A stretch of DNA of 64,000 nt from NCBI GenBank assembly GCA_004172935.1, contig SDZD01000011.1, positions 1 through 64,000 on the forward strand, written 5' to 3'. A model generated the notes under the pieces. It was not told the DNA's origin. It did no database searches and was given only the letters and a program-made list of their open reading frames with translations. Origin of the DNA: a bacterium (GTDB lineage Bacteria > Armatimonadota > Abditibacteriia > Abditibacteriales > Abditibacteriaceae). Below are positions 1 to 8,154 of the stretch, piece after piece (the stretch's first letter is position 1; every line of letters starts with the position of its first letter). Both the position numbers and the translations under genes were made by a program.

Positions 1-180
1 CGTATCGTAGCTGTCGCCGATGTCTACGACGCCCTCACCAACGACCGTCCTTACAAGAGAGCGTGGCCTATCGAAGAAGCCCGCGCCGAAATCGAACGCC
101 AATCAGGAAAACAGTTCGACCCCGACGTAGTAAGCGCCTTCCTATCCCTACCCCCAGAAGACGGCTCAAAACTCGGCTAA
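1..180 (+). CDS. HD-GYP domain protein, C-terminal fragment (truncated by window edge)
   Basis: The reading frame is open from the first base and ends in TAA, giving 59 residues. It contains [19 protein letters not shown], which is the characteristic segment after the GYP loop of HD-GYP cyclic-di-GMP phosphodiesterases, followed by a short helix with [11 protein letters not shown]. That final segment matches the usual end of the domain, so the protein probably ends just after its HD-GYP domain. The N-terminal part, likely a receiver or sensor domain, lies outside the window. The second HD-GYP protein in the window (minus strand, ending at 44598) has the same type of ending. Confidence 0.85.
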   Translation, partial: RIVAVADVYDALTNDRPYKRAWPIEEARAEIERQSGKQFDPDVVSAFLSLPPEDGSKLG

Positions 181-276
181 CCCCCTCCGATACGCCTCCC
201 CCTTCAGCAAAATAGGGAGAGACTCCCCCAACTCGGAGGTAGGGACATGGCCCGCCATGTCCGCGAGAGAATATCT

Positions 277-355
277 GAGTTCGGCCCTTCTACCTCGGCG
301 GGCACCCGACATCGTCAGGGTGTAGGTGTCGCGGTGCCGGATGAGGGCCGCGTAG
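277..355 (+). repeat. Dispersed intergenic repeat, family B copy 1
   Basis: This 79-nt segment is about 95% identical by eye (four mismatches) to the reverse complement of 23717-23795, with no length difference. It begins GAGTTCGGCCCTTCTACC and ends GATGAGGGCCGCGTAG. It lies in the 237-nt gap between the HD-GYP tail and the bestrophin gene, where I see no credible gene. Confidence 0.8.
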
Positions 356-417
356 TGGTCACCTACTCTTGCCCAAGCAGGACACCAACACCCGGCCTAA
401 ATCTCACACACTCCCCC

Positions 418-1320
418 TCACGGCAACAATTCCGCTTGCCCCAGTAGCGCCTTCACATTTCTCTCGATATTGTCCGAAATATCATCCAGTGGAAGGTGGC
501 TCAGGCTCTTCTGGCTGAATGGGTTTTGCAGCTCAACGCCGATTTGGTCCAACGACATCAGCGGATAAGCGACTCCAATCGTCACCAGCGGAATCAACCA
601 CTCGCTTTCCAGGCGATGCAACAAAGCAAACGGCAACGCGAGCAGAAACAGCACCAGATAACGCCGGATTTTAATGACATAGACCAACGGCAAGGGCGTC
701 TTCAAAATACGCTCACAGGCCCCTATATGGTCGATGAGTTGCGCCCGTTGCACATCGGCCTGAACGAACGCGAATTGATCCATCTTCTTTTCCTGAAGCG
801 CCTGGCGCAGCAATCGAGCGATCTGGAACGACACGTAGTTAGGCATATGGTTGGAAGCCCACATTTGCTCGGTAACCTCTTTGCCCATCAATGCCACCAC
901 CTTTTCGTCGGGGGGTTCCAAACGCAAATTGGCGCGGCACACATGAGGAAACACCGCGACCCAACGAATGAACTCTTCCCGCCATTCCGGCTCTTGTGGC
1001 CCGTAAGAAAGTCCGTTGATGGCGAGGTTACGCGACTGGTTGACGATGCCACCCCACAATTTGCGTGCTTCCCACCAACGGTCATAACTCGAATTGGTGC
1101 GAAAAATCAGCAGCAAACCCAGCACCGCGCCCACAATTTCAAAGGGGTTCGCAGCGATGCCGAGATCGAAATGATAACGCCTCAAAAAATAATTGCTGAG
1201 GAACTGAACGACTGACGCGAACAAGCCAAAGGCCAGCACATGCCGGATGATATAAGGCGTTACCGAGCCTTGCAGCGCTGTGGCCTGTTGTAAGAAATTA
1301 CGGAATGAACGGTTGTTTAT
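418..1320 (-). CDS. Bestrophin-like (UPF0187) chloride-channel family membrane protein
   Basis: The protein resembles bacterial bestrophins, which form pentameric anion channels in the cytoplasmic membrane. Diagnostic segments are an early hydrophobic helix, then RTNSSYDRWWEARKLWGGIV, the conserved block of the family. Length is 300 residues if translation starts at 1320, near the usual 290-310. The first canonical start is GTG at 1239, but this would cut off about 27 residues (NNRSFRNFLQQATALQGSVTP region) that look like the normal bestrophin N-terminus. The only start that keeps them is ATA at 1318-1320. It sits 6 nt after a strong Shine-Dalgarno-like GGGAGAAG, with an in-frame stop just upstream. 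I infer an AUA start or a start codon lost by one transition. Function is inferred from family only. Confidence 0.8.
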   Translation of the reverse strand: MNNRSFRNFLQQATALQGSVTPYIIRHVLAFGLFASVVQFLSNYFLRRYHFDLGIAANPFEIVGAVLGLLLIFRTNSSYDRWWEARKLWGGIVNQSRNLAINGLSYGPQEPEWREEFIRWVAVFPHVCRANLRLEPPDEKVVALMGKEVTEQMWASNHMPNYVSFQIARLLRQALQEKKMDQFAFVQADVQRAQLIDHIGACERILKTPLPLVYVIKIRRYLVLFLLALPFALLHRLESEWLIPLVTIGVAYPLMSLDQIGVELQNPFSQKSLSHLPLDDISDNIERNVKALLGQAELLP

Positions 1321-1521
1321 AAATCACTTCTCCCACTGATAAAATAGCGAGTTATATTCTGCATCCGTGAGCTGAAGTCGAAGATATTTTTGCCAGTGAA
1401 TGTCAGCATCATTGAGGAAGTAGGAATGGCGCCCGAACTTTGCAATTAATGCACCAGTGCCCTCTGTGTGCGGGCGCAACTCCGAGCCTTTCCGGGAGCC
1501 AAAGCACACGGGAAAATTTCG

Positions 1522-2427
1522 ATGAATAATTCAACAACTAATACCTCGCCCGATGCCGCCCAAATCGACCAATTGGCCTTGGAATACAATGGAGGCCGTC
1601 TCAATCGCCGCGACTTCATGGCCCGTCTCATCACAGTCACTGGAAGCATGGCCGCCGCTCACTTGCTAATCGAGAAAAATGGTCTGGCGCAGGTCATATC
1701 CCAGAAAGAAGTCGCCGACACCGCCAAAGGTGCCATTCAAATCACGGGCACTGATGTCACTTTCTCCACGCCCGATTTAAAACTGGGCGGCTATCTGGCC
1801 GCGCCCAAAGGCGAAGGCCCCTTCCCGGCGATAGTCGTCATCCACGAAAATCGCGGCCTCAACGAACACACCCGCGACGTAGCCCGCCGCTTCGCCATCG
1901 AAGGCTTCGTGGCATTGGCCCCCGACGCTCTCGCTCGACTTGGCGGCACCGCTTCCATGAAAACGCCCGATGAGGCCCGCACCGCCATCGGCACCATCAC
2001 CCCCGACCAAGCCGTCTCCGACCTCGAAGCCGCCCTGGTCTATCTCAACACCCTGCCCAACGTCCAAAAAGGCCACCTCGGCAGCGTTGGCTTCTGCTGG
2101 GGCGGCGCCCGCTCCTTCGCCCTCGCGGTCAAAAGCGACCTGCTCAAAGCCGCCGTCGTTTTCTACGGCAGCGCCCCGACACCCGAAGAAATCACCAAAG
2201 TCAAAGCCCCCGTTCTGGGCCTCTATGGCGAAACTGACACCCGCATCACCGGCGCCGTCCCCGACGTAGCCGCCGCCATGAAAGCCGCCAACAAATCCTA
2301 CGAATACAAAATTTACCCCGGAGCCGGACACGCCTTCTTCAATGACACAGGCGAACGCTACAACCCAACCGCCGCCGCCGACGCCTGGGCCAAAGCCACA
2401 ACCTTCCTCCACGACAAACTGAAGTAA
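1522..2427 (+). CDS. Dienelactone hydrolase family protein, probably exported
   Basis: This alpha/beta hydrolase of 301 residues has a dienelactone-hydrolase triad: nucleophile Cys192 in GFCWGG, Asp239 in YGETDTRI and His270 in GAGHAFFND. A Cys nucleophile is typical of the family. The N-terminus carries a Tat-like signal (NRRDFMARL around residue 29, then a weakly hydrophobic stretch ending near LAQ), so the enzyme may be exported folded. I chose ATG at 1522, because an upstream GTG-type start would add an uncharacteristic 18-residue leader. The substrate is unknown; family members hydrolyse dienelactones or other esters. It stands alone with a large repeat-bearing gap downstream. Confidence 0.85.
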   Translation: MNNSTTNTSPDAAQIDQLALEYNGGRLNRRDFMARLITVTGSMAAAHLLIEKNGLAQVISQKEVADTAKGAIQITGTDVTFSTPDLKLGGYLAAPKGEGPFPAIVVIHENRGLNEHTRDVARRFAIEGFVALAPDALARLGGTASMKTPDEARTAIGTITPDQAVSDLEAALVYLNTLPNVQKGHLGSVGFCWGGARSFALAVKSDLLKAAVVFYGSAPTPEEITKVKAPVLGLYGETDTRITGAVPDVAAAMKAANKSYEYKIYPGAGHAFFNDTGERYNPTAAADAWAKATTFLHDKLK

Positions 2428-2455
2428 CACCCAAGGATAAACGCCGTCAACCTTT

Positions 2456-2563
2456 CATGTAGACACCCCACGTGGTTGCCCATCATTGGAATTGCTCATA
2501 CATTGCGCCATTGCAGAAAACGAGCAACCGAAATGCAGGGCAACCACGTGGGGTGCCTACATG
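2456..2563. repeat. Long palindromic element with 26-bp arms
   Basis: The left arm 2456-2481 and right arm 2538-2563 are reverse complements over 26 positions with one mismatch. Each contains the palindrome CCACGTGG. The 56-nt interior is itself partly self-complementary (TTGCTC near 2492, GAGCAA near 2523), so the unit could fold into a hairpin of more than 100 nt. There is no T-tract after it on either strand, which argues against a simple terminator. Confidence 0.75.
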
Positions 2564-2909
2564 AGGTTTCCACAACTTCCCTCCCTCTACCGCCACCCAT
2601 CCAAATCGGTTATACTGAACTTAGTGAATTAGGTGTCGCGACCTAATTTGATAATCAGAGTTCGAGAAGGTCCCGCAGACTATAACAGCCTCGTCATCAC
2701 TAAACCAGCGAAGGCTCTCACCTCCCCATCAATTAAGAGTTATCTCCACCCAGTAGGGCTTATGGCAATAAGTCCAATTCCCAAGGCCCCCAAACTCCCA
2801 TGTTCTTCTCTCTATCCTCTTGCCATCCAGTCCCGACTACCGTCCAGCAAACATCGACGCTAAAACTGGCGTCCATCGGCGGTTAAAAACAATCTCTCCC
2901 AATGCCCTA

Positions 2910-3125
2910 CTCCCTCCCACCAGAGCGACAACTCCTTCTCAAATCCCCCTCTGTGCCTCTGTGGTGATTTTCTCAATAAGCCCCCAAAGATTGAATAATA
3001 ATTGATTAATCAATCTTTTGCATATTTCACGCTTAAATCCAAATCCGTTCCCTCATTTAAACAATCTTTTTTGAGGCAAAAGATTGAAAAGCCCCCGAAA
3101 ATGATTGATTTCGAGGGCAGATCCA
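2910..3125 (-). repeat. Dispersed intergenic repeat, family A copy 1
   Basis: Read on the minus strand, this AT-rich block matches 19075-19285 in order and spacing. Shared parts are an AATCAATC start, a small hairpin, GGGAACGNATTTGG, AAGCNTGAAATA, the palindrome TTGATTAATCAA (here 3002-3013), then CACCACAGAG and a GTCGCTCTGGTGG end. It lies downstream of mutS, in a gap between convergent genes, like the other copy. Confidence 0.75.
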
Positions 3126-3171
3126 ATTCTCAATAACTACCCCAAGTATCACCAGGAGAGAGGATGCAACT

Positions 3172-5913
3172 CTACCCAGCGAGCGCCATTTTCCGCATCT
3201 CGCCTAATTTGATGAGGGCTTCGATTGGCGTCAGGTTATCCACATCAATCGCCTTTAGCGCCTCAACGACGGGATTAGGCGCAACAGCGACCACCCCGTT
3301 CTGGTGCGGCTCATCGAACAGGCTTGTGCTCACCATCGGCGCCGAAGCGAGGGGAACCGATTCGACGTGTTGCCCACGCAATCGCTCTTGCGAGAACGAT
3401 TCGAGCAACTCTTTGGCGCGCGCTATAACCGGAGTGGGAAGCCCAGCCAATCGCGCCACCTGAATACCGAAACTGCGGTCGGTGCCACCGCGAATAATGC
3501 GGCGCAGGAAGATGATGTGGTCACCATCCTCCTTCACCGCGATTCGATAGTTCTTCGCGCGAGGCAACCGCTCTTCAAGTTCGTTGAGGTGGTGGTAGTG
3601 CGTCGCAAACAAGGTTTTCGGCCCTAGTTCGTGCAGATACTCGGCAACCGCCCACGCAATGCTCAAACCATCATAAGTCGAAGTACCACGCCCGACTTCA
3701 TCCAGAATCACGAGGCTGCGCGGCGTCGCGTTGTTCAGGATATTGGCGGTTTCGTTCATCTCGACCGTGAAGGTCGATTGTCCAGTCGCGAGGTCGTCCT
3801 GTGCGCCAACGCGCGTAAAGATGCGGTCAACAAGCCCAATCTTAGCCGCGCGAGCGGGCACGAAGGAGCCGATTTGAGCCATCAACACAATCAGCGCCAC
3901 CTGACGCAAAAAGGTCGATTTACCCGAAGCGTTCGGCCCGGTGATGATAATCTCCTGCTGCGAAGTGGTGTCCAAAACGCAGTCGTTCGGCACAAACGGC
4001 TCGCTCATCGACGCTTCGACGATGGGGTGCCGTCCCGAACGAATATCAAGAACCGGGTCTTCGACGATTTCGGGCCGCACATAATCGCGGCGCGACGCTA
4101 CTTCGGCCAAAGCCGCGAACACATCCAAATGGGCAAGCGCCTTGGCGGTATCCATCAATGGGCCACTCATCGCCGCCACCTGGTTACGCACGCGCTCGAA
4201 TAAGCGCCTCTCCAGGTCGTGGGCCTTGTCCTGAGCGCCAAGAATCAGCTCTTCCTTCTCTTTTAGTTCGGGAGTGATGTAGCGCTCACCATTGGCAGTG
4301 GTTTGCTTGCGCGTGTAGTCGGTGGGAACTTTCGACAGGTTGGTCTTCGTGACCTCGATATAGTAGCCGAAAACGTTGTTGAAGCCCACCTTGAGCGAGG
4401 TAATGCCAGTACGTGCCCGCTCGGCTTCCTCAAGCGCCACAATCCAGTTTTTACCCTCGCGTGTCGCGACACGCAGCTCATCCAAGCCGGGGTCGAAGCC
4501 ATCGCGAATCAAGTTACCATCTGTCAAAACAACCGGCGGCTCGTCGGCGAGCGACGCCTGCAACATCTCCAGCAAATCGGGCGCAGGAGTCAGATGCTTT
4601 TTGACGTTATCCAGCGATGCCGAATGAACTTCTTGCAACGCCAACTCGATGGCGGGCAAGGTCTGCATCGCGTTGCGAAGCGCCACAAGGTCGCGGGCGT
4701 TGCCCGTCCCAGCCACAGCACGCGAAACAAGGCGCTCGATGTCGCCCACAGCGCGCAACAGGTCGCGGCAGTCGCGTCGCAGCAAAATATTGTCGCGCAT
4801 TTCGCCAACCGCCTCCTGTCGCCGCTCGATGCGCTCACGCGACAGCAGCGGCTGCAAAATCCACTTGCGCAGCAAACGTGAGCCAGCCCCGGTGCGCGTT
4901 TCATCCAACAGCGAAAGCAGAGTTCCTTTGCTTGAACCATCGCGAATCGACTGCGCCAATTCCAGGTTGCGTCGCGTCGCCTGATCGAGCAACATCGAAG
5001 AATCGGTCGCCAGCAGCGTAATGCGCCGCAAGTGAGCCAGAGCGCCCAACTGCGACTCTTTCAGGTAATCGAGCGCCAGCGAAGCCGCGTCCTGTGCATC
5101 GGCGTGTTCTTCCAGCCCAAAGCCACGCAGCGAAGCCGTCTTGAAGTGCGAAAGCAACTTCTGGTGCGCAGTGTCAAAGCCCGATGGGTCGTAGGCCGTG
5201 ACATGAAAGCGCGCGTCGCTCAGCATCTGCAAAAATCCGGCACACTCGCGCAAACGTTGCGGCACCAGAATTTCCGATGGAGCAAAACGCAGCAACTCCT
5301 CGCGCAGCTTCGCGAAGCGCCCCACGCTTTCGGCGTTTTCGGGAGTCACATCGGCGGCGCCCGCTTGCGTCGCTTCAGGGTCCGGTTCACAGGGATTCAC
5401 TTCGGCTCCGGCGACAGCTTCCACTTCGCCCGCCAAAAACTCCCCCGTCGAAACGTCCACCAGCGCCAAACCGAAGCGGCTCATCTTCGAGTCACACGAA
5501 AGCGCCGCCAAAAAGTTGTTGCCCGTCGACGCGCCCACGCCCGACAAAAAAGCATCCTCCAGCACTGTTCCGGGCGAAAGCACGCGCACCACTTCGCGCT
5601 TAACGAGGCCGCGCGCAAATTTCGGGTCTTCCACCTGTTCGCAAATGGAAACGCGATACCCGCGCGAAAGCAAAGTCGCGATATGGCGCTCAACGGAGTG
5701 ATAAGGCACTCCGCACATTGGAATCGGGTTAGGCGATTCCTTGTGGCGCGCAGTGAGGGTCAGTTCGCACTCGCGCGACACAACTTTGGCATCTTCGCCA
5801 AAAATTTCGTAAAAGTCGCCCATCCGAAATAACAACAGCGTATCGGGGTGTTGAGCTTTAGCGCGCTCCCACTGGCGCATGAATGGGGTAGATTTAGCGG
5901 GCGTCTGGGACAT
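3172..5913 (-). CDS. mutS: DNA mismatch repair protein MutS
   Basis: MutS recognises mismatches and small loops and couples ATP use to strand-specific repair. The 913-residue protein starts with the mismatch-binding domain, including FRMGDFYEIF with the Phe-x-Glu reading motif. The ATPase domain has Walker A GPNASGKST at 659-667 and Walker B ILDEVGRGTSTYDG with Asp738. The C-terminal tail carries the beta-clamp-type region and helix-turn-helix-like end. An acidic, Ala/Pro-rich insert of roughly 35 residues (EPDPEATQAGAADVTPENAE) separates domain I from domain II. Start ATG at 5913 gives the expected MutS N-terminus. No mutL is seen nearby. Confidence 0.97.
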   Translation of the reverse strand: MSQTPAKSTPFMRQWERAKAQHPDTLLLFRMGDFYEIFGEDAKVVSRECELTLTARHKESPNPIPMCGVPYHSVERHIATLLSRGYRVSICEQVEDPKFARGLVKREVVRVLSPGTVLEDAFLSGVGASTGNNFLAALSCDSKMSRFGLALVDVSTGEFLAGEVEAVAGAEVNPCEPDPEATQAGAADVTPENAESVGRFAKLREELLRFAPSEILVPQRLRECAGFLQMLSDARFHVTAYDPSGFDTAHQKLLSHFKTASLRGFGLEEHADAQDAASLALDYLKESQLGALAHLRRITLLATDSSMLLDQATRRNLELAQSIRDGSSKGTLLSLLDETRTGAGSRLLRKWILQPLLSRERIERRQEAVGEMRDNILLRRDCRDLLRAVGDIERLVSRAVAGTGNARDLVALRNAMQTLPAIELALQEVHSASLDNVKKHLTPAPDLLEMLQASLADEPPVVLTDGNLIRDGFDPGLDELRVATREGKNWIVALEEAERARTGITSLKVGFNNVFGYYIEVTKTNLSKVPTDYTRKQTTANGERYITPELKEKEELILGAQDKAHDLERRLFERVRNQVAAMSGPLMDTAKALAHLDVFAALAEVASRRDYVRPEIVEDPVLDIRSGRHPIVEASMSEPFVPNDCVLDTTSQQEIIITGPNASGKSTFLRQVALIVLMAQIGSFVPARAAKIGLVDRIFTRVGAQDDLATGQSTFTVEMNETANILNNATPRSLVILDEVGRGTSTYDGLSIAWAVAEYLHELGPKTLFATHYHHLNELEERLPRAKNYRIAVKEDGDHIIFLRRIIRGGTDRSFGIQVARLAGLPTPVIARAKELLESFSQERLRGQHVESVPLASAPMVSTSLFDEPHQNGVVAVAPNPVVEALKAIDVDNLTPIEALIKLGEMRKMALAG

Positions 5914-6011
5914 TGATCGTTTTCAGCCTATTGAATGAAGTTGATTCCAGTTTAACGCGCCTTCGCATCTCCCTGAACCATTTACCAACAGGGAACACAA
6001 TTTCCCATATT

Positions 6012-7259
6012 TCACGGCGCCGCATGTTCGGAAGGTGCCGACTTCTTCTTCAAGAATGGGCGCTCGAAAATCCAGAAAAACACGATGGAACAGGCGATAG
6101 CAATCGCTGGCCCTCCCAGAAAGAACAACAACTGGCGCGCATCGCGACTAATCTCAGTGCGCGACAAAATCAGCGCCATCCCCATATAAACCGCCCCATG
6201 TGCCAGATACAGCGAGTACGAAATCGTCCCCAGCGCCACCAGCGGTTTCCATCCCAGAATGCGCGCCAGCAGCGGCAAAGAGGCACTGCAAGCCAGCAGA
6301 GCGGCTCCCGCCGCGCCCCATGCCCAAATGCGCAACACGGACGAAGGATCAAAGAACTCAATACGCCACGCCAAAGCCAGCAAAGCCACCACAATAAGCG
6401 ACAAAAAGGGCTTCAAAGGGCGTAGCGCCTGGAAAAACGCGGCGGGCAGAGAGCGGCTCACGATAGCCGCTGCAATCATGCCCGCCCCGAACTCGGCCCA
6501 ACGTGCAAGGCAAAAATCAAAGCCAACTGAGGTGTTCAAAAAATCGGGGGCGAACACAAAGCACAGGCCGCGAAACACCACCGTCGCCACGATGGGAAAT
6601 ACCACAGCCGCCAACACTCCCACTCGGCTCCCAATCAGCCCCAATATCAAAAATAAGAAGTAGAACTGCCACTCTAATGACAACGACCAAAACGAACCCT
6701 CATAAGCCGTCTGATAACGATGGAACAATCCATGTGTCAGCGTCAGATGCGAAATCAAGTTGTACCAGGCGTCAAGCCCCACAAACGGAAAGGCATTCTG
6801 AAAGGAGTTCGGCGCCCACGGCCACCACGATGGCCCTTCAAACTGCGACGTTAACCACGAAATCCCCAGCACCAAAGCTAATCCCGCATAAAAGGGAGGT
6901 ACAATGCGGCGCGTGCGGCGCTGCAAAAATCGCCACATATCCAGCGGCTGAGTGCGCGTCTCACCTCGACGTAGTAGCGGCAAAAACAAACAAAAGCCGG
7001 AGATAACCAGAAACAAATCAACGCCCCCACCGCCAACTGAAAACAAATGCCGCAATAATCCCAGCTCGAAAGGTACTGTCCACCCGCCGACTTGCAAAAA
7101 ATGCGGTACGCGCCCCTCCACTGGAAAGCCTCCCCATAACACGGCGTGAAAGCAAACCACCATCAACACCGCCACACCCCGCAAGCCATCGACATAAGCC
7201 AGTCGAGTCGAAGTAGGAACCGGGGAAGCTGGAGAAGAAGACGGCGTGGCAGAAGTCAT
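6012..7259 (-). CDS. Acyltransferase-3 family membrane protein
   Basis: An integral membrane acyltransferase of the family that adds acetyl or other acyl groups to surface sugars or lipids. The start is typical: YVDGLRGVAVLMVVCFHA, with the conserved DGLRG and an active-site-type His in the first helix. About ten hydrophobic helices follow, and the region FWSLSLEWQFYF is typical of the family. I take ATG at 7259 (MTSATPSSS) because the Ser/Pro-rich leader then runs directly into the domain; an upstream ATG at 7310 is possible. It is divergent from the rhomboid gene, with about 60 nt between starts. Substrate unknown. Confidence 0.88.
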   Translation of the reverse strand: MTSATPSSSPASPVPTSTRLAYVDGLRGVAVLMVVCFHAVLWGGFPVEGRVPHFLQVGGWTVPFELGLLRHLFSVGGGGVDLFLVISGFCLFLPLLRRGETRTQPLDMWRFLQRRTRRIVPPFYAGLALVLGISWLTSQFEGPSWWPWAPNSFQNAFPFVGLDAWYNLISHLTLTHGLFHRYQTAYEGSFWSLSLEWQFYFLFLILGLIGSRVGVLAAVVFPIVATVVFRGLCFVFAPDFLNTSVGFDFCLARWAEFGAGMIAAAIVSRSLPAAFFQALRPLKPFLSLIVVALLALAWRIEFFDPSSVLRIWAWGAAGAALLACSASLPLLARILGWKPLVALGTISYSLYLAHGAVYMGMALILSRTEISRDARQLLFFLGGPAIAIACSIVFFWIFERPFLKKKSAPSEHAAP

Positions 7260-7321
7260 AACGGTTGCGTCCTGTTTAACGCATCGCCCACTCGTGCGAA
7301 ACCGCCACACTCAAAGCCGCG

Positions 7322-8107
7322 ATGATTCCGCTCAAGACATTGCCCGATGCAACCACCCCGCCAATCTTCACGCGGACTCTGGCGGTTTCCATCGCGCTCG
7401 TCTGGCTAATACAACTTGGCTATCTGGTTTTTGACGCCAGCGACTTGGCCGCTCGCTGGGGCACACGCCCCGCTTGCTATTTCCATCCTTCCAGTTGTGG
7501 TGTCCAGGGCGCGTGGTTGCCCTCGCTGGGCGTTGCTCAAATCCAACACTGGGGAGCCTCGGCTTTGGGCCATCTCGTGTTGTCGCCTCTCTTTTCGCTA
7601 TGGCTACACGCCGACTGGTGGCATGTTGGCTTCAATCTGCTGTTTTTGCTCGTTTTTGGCGGCGCCGTCGAGAACGAAATCGGGCGCTTTAAATTCCTGC
7701 TTCTCTATTTCGTCGGCGGCATGGTCGCGACGGTGTGCCATATCGTTTTCAATCCGCTCTCCCATCTGCCCACCATTGGCGCGTCCGGTGCCATTGCTGC
7801 CATTCTGGGCGCCCACTTCTGGCGTTTGCCGCGTGCCTGGGTACTCACCTACTTTCCGCCCATTTTTGTCTTTCCCGTTCCGGCGCCACTGTTCGGAATT
7901 TTGTGGTTAGCCGCCCAATTTGCGGGCATATGGAGCGATTTCCGCTTGCCTTTCTCGGCGACGGTAGAAGGCTCGAACGTCGCGTGGACAGCCCATCTGG
8001 GCGGATTCGCGTGGGGCGCATGGACGGGTTGGCGCTCACGCAAACAGCGCGGTGCAAAGATTCGCCCTCGTTCTTCCTCCGTTCCGACATCAAATGTGGG
8101 AAAATGA
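7322..8107 (+). CDS. Rhomboid family intramembrane serine protease
   Basis: Rhomboids cleave transmembrane substrates inside the lipid bilayer. This 261-residue protein has the catalytic dyad Ser155 in TIGASGAIAA and His225 in AHLGGFAWG, plus the oxyanion-associated His101/Asn105 (HVGFN) in the second helix. Six or so hydrophobic segments are visible, and the tail is basic and cytoplasmic. Its stop codon overlaps an ATG in the next frame (ATGA at 8104-8107), so it is probably co-transcribed with the M16-type pair that follows. Confidence 0.92.
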   Translation: MIPLKTLPDATTPPIFTRTLAVSIALVWLIQLGYLVFDASDLAARWGTRPACYFHPSSCGVQGAWLPSLGVAQIQHWGASALGHLVLSPLFSLWLHADWWHVGFNLLFLLVFGGAVENEIGRFKFLLLYFVGGMVATVCHIVFNPLSHLPTIGASGAIAAILGAHFWRLPRAWVLTYFPPIFVFPVPAPLFGILWLAAQFAGIWSDFRLPFSATVEGSNVAWTAHLGGFAWGAWTGWRSRKQRGAKIRPRSSSVPTSNVGK

Positions 8108-8154
8108 AGCTACCACGCCCATTTTATGGCACAAATTTGGGGCGTAATCTGTCC

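Larger units (their letters stand above)
2428..3171. other. 744-nt intergenic region between convergent genes
   Basis: No plausible gene is visible between the hydrolase and mutS. The stretch holds a long imperfect palindrome (2456-2563), an unassigned section (about 2564-2909) in which I see nothing, and an AT-rich dispersed repeat (about 2910-3125) that includes a CACAGAG-type end at 2945-2964. Confidence 0.7.

Noticed and set aside
496-1215. 239-codon open frame antisense to the bestrophin gene
   Set aside because: His/Gln-rich translation without any family feature; the opposite strand gives clear bestrophin motifs.
1324-1509. 61-codon minus-strand frame directly upstream of the bestrophin gene
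   Set aside because: It is in the same frame as the bestrophin gene and ends at the stop before the ATA. It has a GTG start only and no recognisable family, so I do not list it, although a gene remnant cannot be excluded.
1777-2430. Long minus-strand frame opposite the dienelactone hydrolase
   Set aside because: Gly/Val/Phe-rich shadow of the real gene, which has an intact Cys-Asp-His triad.
2633-2863. 76-codon frame in the gap before mutS
   Set aside because: Pro/Ser/Lys-rich with no ribosome-binding site or family, in a region otherwise made of repeats.
5300-5420. Acidic insert in MutS as a separate inserted element
   Set aside because: It stays in frame, is short (about 35 residues), and loops between domains I and II commonly vary in length.
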